Below are positions 7,901 to 10,633 of a stretch of 10,633 bases of DNA, one piece after another (positions within the stretch are counted from its first letter, which is position 1; each line of letters opens with the position of its first letter). The stretch lies in assembly GCA_021797955.1 (NCBI GenBank), contig JAJZYV010000027.1, positions 1-10,633 on the forward strand, in the 5' to 3' direction. Origin of the DNA: Thermoplasmata archaeon (GTDB lineage: Archaea > Thermoplasmatota > Thermoplasmata > Thermoplasmatales > Thermoplasmataceae). The position numbers were made by a program, and so were the translations under genes. The notes beneath the pieces are model-generated. The model saw only the letters and a list, made by a program, of their open reading frames with translations. It was not told the origin of the DNA and did not search any database.

Positions 7901-8854
7901 ATCACTGGCCAAAAATGTGAGAGATCTGCCCTCCCTATCAAATATCTCATACTGGGGTCCTGGAACTGAATACATCGGAACGAACTCGGTTCTCAGGTCC
8001 GGCTCTGAAAACTCATTGATGTCACTTCTTGTTAAATCTGCTGAGACGATCCCATCAATCCACTTAAATGCCGGACTTTTGAGGGCCTCTGCTGAATAGA
8101 TATTTTTATAATGATCGGAAAGAATCTGTGGATCAAACTCCTTCAAAATAACTGAACAAAGATGTCCTTTAGCACTAAAATCTCGATGCCTGTATAAAAG
8201 AGCCAGTTCTGCATCTTCTGAATTATTTGAATTTTTTGTGTTTAATTTTGCAAGGCTGGTACTTTTACCAAGTTTTATTCTAATCTGAGGTTGAAAAATA
8301 GCTTCTTTAACTTCTGTTTTGCGTCTATCTTGAGGTTCTATATTATTAACTATATAAAGAGAAATCTTTTTTCTATTACTGGAACGATCCAGAGTTTCTA
8401 TGCTATAATTGAGATAAACAAAGCTGTCGTTGCTAATTTTTACTCTATCTTTCCCATTCATAGGCACTTTCAGGATTTTTCCTTTGGGATGTCTCTGATA
8501 ATAAACAATTCCGCCGTCAGTGATTTCTTCATAGATTCCCCAGGTGAGACATACCCGAAAATTATCTTCATCTGTATCAACAAAAAAGGTAATGCCCATG
8601 CTAGAAGGTCTTCTCTTTGGATCAAGAGATGGGGAGGCAACAGGTGCTTCACCTATCATCTGATCTGAGGTATCCTCCACCTCATCGTGACCTTCCTCAC
8701 CCACCAATTCATCCTGAAATTCTTTTTCCTCGAGGACATCAATGTATTGTTTTACTGGTATGAGAACACCTGTAAGATATTCATTCAACGGGTTTTGAAA
8801 CGATGAGAGGCGCTCAAGGGGGCCATCCCTTGGTCCAAGGACATCCTTTACCAA
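4967..8854 (-). CDS. drmA: DISARM helicase DrmA (SF2, DEAD/DEAH-type)
   Basis: DrmA is the large ATP-dependent motor of DISARM and works with DrmB on invading DNA. Counting from the TTG at 8854 it has 1295 residues. Helicase motifs: I ATGGGKT (446-452), II DELH (866-869), III ASTAT (902-906), V FGTGIDVSRLGLMIVNG (1076-1092) and VI QSTGRIGRSGG (1102-1112) with its arginines. The motif I-II distance (about 415 residues) is large. Cysteine pairs CPAC (586-589) and CPNPDC (716-721) in the insert suggest a split zinc ribbon. An acidic low-complexity tail lies at 41-65. The N-terminal DVLGPRDGPLERL is characteristic of this helicase group. TTG 8854 is the only standard start codon in the open frame but lacks a nearby binding site. 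A strong GAGGTGAT sits upstream, and the frame is open back to 8878 (AUA). Residues read from there (IREKFVADL) extend the conserved N-terminus, so the true protein may have 1303 residues. Confidence 0.93.
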   Translation of the reverse strand: MVKDVLGPRDGPLERLSSFQNPLNEYLTGVLIPVKQYIDVLEEKEFQDELVGEEGHDEVEDTSDQMIGEAPVASPSLDPKRRPSSMGITFFVDTDEDNFRVCLTWGIYEEITDGGIVYYQRHPKGKILKVPMNGKDRVKISNDSFVYLNYSIETLDRSSNRKKISLYIVNNIEPQDRRKTEVKEAIFQPQIRIKLGKSTSLAKLNTKNSNNSEDAELALLYRHRDFSAKGHLCSVILKEFDPQILSDHYKNIYSAEALKSPAFKWIDGIVSADLTRSDINEFSEPDLRTEFVPMYSVPGPQYEIFDREGRSLTFLASDLAQAWNPEDLKKRLFPMIESFKEWIESNRDELAGRSGDEKIILSRLPDSATLSLNRMKKGLNLLLNDEKARLAFCLTNKAMDLQYGWNSNGKRLEWRPFQMAYFLLTIESIFNVNSDDRRTCDLLWVATGGGKTEAYLAIIAFTITLRRLRQLDGPDEGFGTSVITRYTLRLLAVQQFRRTLSLVTALEYLRVFKNGQNQIGWRPSGYTESKNPVLGSTPFTIGLWVGSGVTPNTLEGSDYTTEGAISKLKKASDPRSTSEPAQITTCPACHSVLSIPAEGLEKGTHILYLIFKSVKDKLQKGISTVTGVYGKITLNRIELKENSNKNYLTLRFEFETKNRLSIAEIESFLRNAINKMKKYDSSLAPASSHITRPGYFLRTYINRNQGAHEYNFEVYCPNPDCPLSSNWFAGSPAGLIHNRDVEEFLADRQTSLNTKLKLNDVIEPFQAGDIHYSDRVQIPAITVDDQIYMNPPSVLLSTVDKFARPAFEPRSSAIFGNFDFYHSIYGYYRENLHGRGVAIHPSPMGGKTPLYVKVEKAAPPDLILQDELHLIEGPLGGMVGIYETAIDYLIREGSGIIPKYIASTATIRNAEDQVKAIFTRKVHLFPPFGNNSDDRFFVKESEGHALEESLPGRLYIGIATPGRGPLTPIYRIWARLLQTGWENGDNPEVNRFWTVAGYFNSIRELAGAVALYRQDIPQQLRIIGHGDFRKIGEDGKVELSSRINSTELPTVLEKLNRDYVPGIGEPVDTLFTTSMFGTGIDVSRLGLMIVNGQPKTTSAYIQSTGRIGRSGGGMVITFLRVSRPRDLSHYEYFTGFHRQLHRFVEPVSAYPFAPRLVERAIGPVSVLILRNSRLKDIPWYLDEYAGKMSEFRQSSSIVGNLKDVFEARAQEQPDLKSPPPRDTENKTMEMFDTWEQENRRSRSSNKNVKYVEYYKAESDVVLGDPVHRRSKELTTVFDNAPQSLRDIEETTSFET

Positions 8855-8874
8855 ATCTGCTACGAATTTTTCCC

Positions 8875-9540
8875 TTATTTAATCACCTCATTTTTTGCGG
8901 TTACACACCATTCACTCAATGGACAAATATAACACTTTTTATCATGAGATGTGCATATAATAGCACCCAGATCAAGCAAGGCATAGTTGAATTCTCGTGG
9001 GTTCTTTCTGTCAAGAATCTTTAAATATGCATTCCTGACCCTTTTCTTTCGTCTCATTTCTCCGGTTTGACGAAAACCGTTCAGTCTCGATATAATTCTA
9101 GAAGTATTTATGTCCAAGACGACTTCAGCGTAGCCGTATGCGAAACATCTCACAGCAGATGCCACATAATCTCCAACGCCTGGAAGTGACATCAATTCTT
9201 TCTTTTTAATGGGCATCTGTCCACCATAGACCAGTTTAATCTCTTTTATGAGATCAACAAAATATTCGTTTCGCCAGTTGAGTCCCAGAGGTCTCAAGAT
9301 ATTTACTATCTCGGATGGATCAGCCGTAGTTAGATTTTCAAATTTTGGGTATTTTTCTACAAAATTGCTGAAAATGTTATCGACTTGTGAGGCTTTCGTT
9401 CTGTGCAGCATCAACTCGGCTATCATAATTTTATATGGGTCTTCGGTGAGTCTCCAGCTGTATTTCCTGCCATACTGTTTCCACCAATTCAGCAGTTTTG
9501 CCGAAATTTCACGAGATGTATCGGTTCTCATCTGAGACAT
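8875..9540 (-). CDS. HhH-GPD [4Fe-4S] DNA glycosylase, Mig-type T/G mismatch
   Basis: This 221-residue protein belongs to the endonuclease III/MutY superfamily. It excises a base from DNA; its closest functional match by motif is Mig.MthI, which removes T (or U) opposite G after deamination of 5-methylcytosine. Visible features, numbered from ATG 9540: the early WR..DPYKIMIAELMLHRT region typical of Mig and MutY; the helix-hairpin-helix LPGVGDYVASAV (119-130); Tyr125 where endonuclease III has its catalytic Lys; catalytic Asp143 in VVLDINTSR; and a C-x6-C-x2-C-x5-C iron-sulfur ligand set (196, 203, 206, 212). Length ends at the cluster, so the MutY C-terminal 8-oxoG domain is absent, arguing against MutY. 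The gene overlaps drmMII by 32 bp and runs into drmA, so it is co-expressed with the methyltransferase. ATG 9540 was chosen over TTG 9546 and ATG 9531 because an AAAGGGGA sequence lies 8 nt upstream. The T/G specificity is inferred. Confidence 0.87.
   Translation of the reverse strand: MSQMRTDTSREISAKLLNWWKQYGRKYSWRLTEDPYKIMIAELMLHRTKASQVDNIFSNFVEKYPKFENLTTADPSEIVNILRPLGLNWRNEYFVDLIKEIKLVYGGQMPIKKKELMSLPGVGDYVASAVRCFAYGYAEVVLDINTSRIISRLNGFRQTGEMRRKKRVRNAYLKILDRKNPREFNYALLDLGAIICTSHDKKCYICPLSEWCVTAKNEVIK
8882..8889 (-). promoter_or_regulatory. Strong ribosome binding site ahead of drmA
   Basis: GAGGTGAT pairs fully with the 16S rRNA tail and lies in the last codons of the glycosylase gene. 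Its GAGGTG core is 5 nt before an AUA codon at 8878, the same spacing as at drmB, and 29 nt before TTG 8854, which is too far for normal use. It argues for initiation at or near 8878. Confidence 0.6.
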
Positions 9541-10477
9541 AATCAAATTCCCCTTTGAGAAAATTGTTAGTTATTTTGGCCATTACACTGGAAAAGATTG
9601 GGCTTACTGAGTCCACTATCATCTGGTACCTTTTTCCCATGGGTATCTTCCCCGGGAAGGCAAATGATTGAGGGAATCCCATGATTCTTGCAGCTTCAGC
9701 TATTGATATTGTCCTGAAATAACCTTTCTCAAACGAAGAGTTTGGGTGAAGAGTATAGGTTTTCATCACATTTCCAAAGGAAGGGGCAGGTTCATTCCAT
9801 TTTAGAATTCTCCAACCATATTTTCCACTTTTGTAATATTTTTCATAACTTCTGATTGTAGTTAGATTTGGCCAGATGTGATCAGGTAAGCTCCCGTAAT
9901 CCTTGTCCTGCAGGTCTGAAATAGAATCTCTTACAGTACCAGCTTTTATAGTCTCGAAATTTAAGCTACGAAGGAAACTGCTAACATCTGATTCGAGAAT
10001 ACCAGATATTATAAGTCTTGTTCTTTTTACACTGGCACCAAAATTAGAATATGTGACCTTTATCTTATCTACAGAGTAGCCCATATCCTTTGTAGATGAT
10101 ATTAGCTCACTCAAAATAGAATCTTTTGCCAGAGGTGGCACATTCTCCATTATGAACAACCTTGGTTTAAGATACCTGATGTGTTCTAAAAATTTTCTAA
10201 CCAGAGTGTAGTCCGGATGGTTTTCCCCTCTTTTTATCGTATTGACAGATGACCATGGGCGACAAGGAGGCCCTCCTATTATTACATCATAATCTCTGTC
10301 GCCAATCAATTCGTTGTGAAGATCGGACAGTATGAATTTACCTTTGTTTAAATGCTGATATGAAAGTCCAGCTTCTTCCTTTATATCAACTCCCGTAGTT
10401 TGAAAGCCCTCATGCGCGAAACCATAGGAAAATCCACCCATGCCAGAAAAAAGGTCCAGAACTTTGAATATCTGCAC
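9509..10477 (-). CDS. drmMII: DISARM DNA cytosine-C5 methyltransferase DrmMII
   Basis: It transfers a methyl group from S-adenosylmethionine to cytosine C5, marking host DNA as self. From GTG 10477 it has 322 residues and begins MQIFKVLDLFSGMGGF, the standard start of this family. Motif I is FSGMGGF (10-16), motif IV GGPPCRPWS (68-76) with nucleophile Cys72, motif VI ENVP (111-114), motif VIII VKRTR (150-154), motif IX RTISIAEAARIMGFP (255-269). Motif X reads KRYQMIVDSVSP (282-293), where the usual GN before S/A-V is VD. The target-recognition part between motifs VIII and IX is short, suggesting one recognition sequence, not readable here. The frame opens further to TTG 10525, but that codon belongs to a probable promoter and would add 16 residues unlike the family. 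The first gene of the operon, it overlaps the glycosylase by 32 bp. Class 2 DISARM uses a C5 methyltransferase, whereas class 1 uses an adenine enzyme. Confidence 0.93.
   Translation of the reverse strand: MQIFKVLDLFSGMGGFSYGFAHEGFQTTGVDIKEEAGLSYQHLNKGKFILSDLHNELIGDRDYDVIIGGPPCRPWSSVNTIKRGENHPDYTLVRKFLEHIRYLKPRLFIMENVPPLAKDSILSELISSTKDMGYSVDKIKVTYSNFGASVKRTRLIISGILESDVSSFLRSLNFETIKAGTVRDSISDLQDKDYGSLPDHIWPNLTTIRSYEKYYKSGKYGWRILKWNEPAPSFGNVMKTYTLHPNSSFEKGYFRTISIAEAARIMGFPQSFAFPGKIPMGKRYQMIVDSVSPIFSSVMAKITNNFLKGEFDYVSDENRYIS
9549..9556 (-). promoter_or_regulatory. Weak ribosome binding site of the glycosylase gene
   Basis: AAAGGGGA within the drmMII coding sequence, ending 8 nt before ATG 9540. 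It is a modest match, so re-initiation by ribosomes finishing drmMII may also contribute. Confidence 0.35.
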
Positions 10478-10498
10478 TTGAAGATTAACTGCGGATTG

Positions 10499-10525
10499 AC
10501 TATAAATATTTGGTGACACTGTCAA
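10499..10525 (-). promoter_or_regulatory. Probable promoter of the drmMII-glycosylase-drmABC operon
   Basis: On the minus strand ATATTTATA (10509-10501) is an archaeal-type TATA box centred about 28 bases before GTG 10477, the spacing expected for a leaderless mRNA beginning at or beside that codon. The bacterial reading is TTGACA (10525-10520), a perfect -35, with TATAGT (10504-10499) after a short 15-base spacer. Both place the RNA start downstream of TTG 10525 and exclude that codon as the drmMII start. Confidence 0.5.
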
Positions 10526-10576
10526 TATTTAGTTGATTTTTCTCCTAAATTCAGCATGGAACCGAAATCATGAAAT

Positions 10577-10633
10577 ATGAATGAAACATACCATTACATG
10601 CGACTGAGGAAGGCGCCATATACTGAGTTCAAG
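10577..10633 (+). CDS. Possible 5' end of a divergent rightward gene (hypothetical, partial)
   Basis: ATG 10577 opens 19 codons to the window edge, reading MNETYHYMRLRKAPYTEFK. There is no clear ribosome binding site and no strong TATA box at the right distance. Residue content is protein-like but too short to assign. The gap from drmMII (10478-10576) would be a divergent intergenic region. Low confidence. Confidence 0.2.
   Translation, partial: MNETYHYMRLRKAPYTEFK

Noticed and set aside
6389..8668. Several plus-strand open frames of 60-125 codons opposite drmA
   Set aside because: They are shadows of the drmA coding strand, with no family-like motifs or binding sites.
8875..9546. Annotation of the glycosylase as MutY (A/G-specific adenine glycosylase)
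   Set aside because: The MutY C-terminal domain is missing, and the Tyr at the catalytic-Lys position together with the partner methyltransferase fit the Mig branch better.
10523..10557. Short minus-strand leader ORF of 11 codons ending in TGA at TTGA, upstream of drmMII
   Set aside because: It has no binding site, and the promoter elements place the RNA start downstream of it, so it is probably not transcribed.

Overview
The window holds one nearly complete phage-defence island: a class 2 DISARM system (defence island system associated with restriction-modification) plus an added DNA-repair gene. The core components are present: drmMII (cytosine-C5 DNA methyltransferase), drmA (large SF2 helicase), drmB (DUF1998 protein), drmC (phospholipase-D-fold protein) and a 791-residue protein assigned as DrmE. 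The extra gene, between drmMII and drmA, encodes a HhH-GPD iron-sulfur DNA glycosylase. It has the catalytic-site signature of the Mig (T/G mismatch) branch, which repairs the lesion that cytosine-C5 methylation promotes.

Layout: positions 1-230 are a short non-coding or gene-edge stretch with AT-rich promoter candidates and perhaps the first codons of a leftward gene leaving the window. drmE runs rightward (231-2606). After a 45-base convergent gap come five leftward genes, read from the right end as drmMII (10477-9509), glycosylase (9540-8875), drmA (8854 or 8878 to 4967), drmB (4957-3134) and drmC (3137-2652). They overlap or abut (32 bp, 4 bp if drmA starts at 8878, a 9 bp gap, 4 bp), so they form one operon with coupled translation. 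Its promoter lies at about 10499-10525. The last 108 bases may hold the start of a divergent rightward gene.

Expected joint action: DrmMII marks self DNA with 5-methylcytosine. DrmA and DrmB form the DNA-engaging defence complex that acts on incoming DNA. DrmC is an accessory PLD protein. DrmE is the class 2 signature component of unknown activity. The glycosylase would remove thymine left by deamination of 5-methylcytosine at the methylated sites, the role Vsr plays beside Dcm and Mig plays beside M.MthTI.

Organism: undetermined. Strong Shine-Dalgarno sequences (GAGGTG, GGAGG), mixed AGA/AGG/CGN arginine codons, common ATA isoleucine codons, TATA-like boxes (TTTAAATA, ATATTTATA), a possible leaderless methyltransferase mRNA and a Mig-type glycosylase fit a moderately AT-rich archaeon such as a methanogenic euryarchaeon. 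Both promoter regions can also be read as bacterial -35/-10 pairs, so a bacterium is not excluded. No rRNA, tRNA, CRISPR array or recognisable insertion sequence is seen.

Points worth a second look: the glycosylase inside the DISARM operon; a likely non-AUG (AUA) start for drmA made by an ATAA overlap; the opposite orientation and separate promoter of drmE; and an unusual motif X in the methyltransferase.
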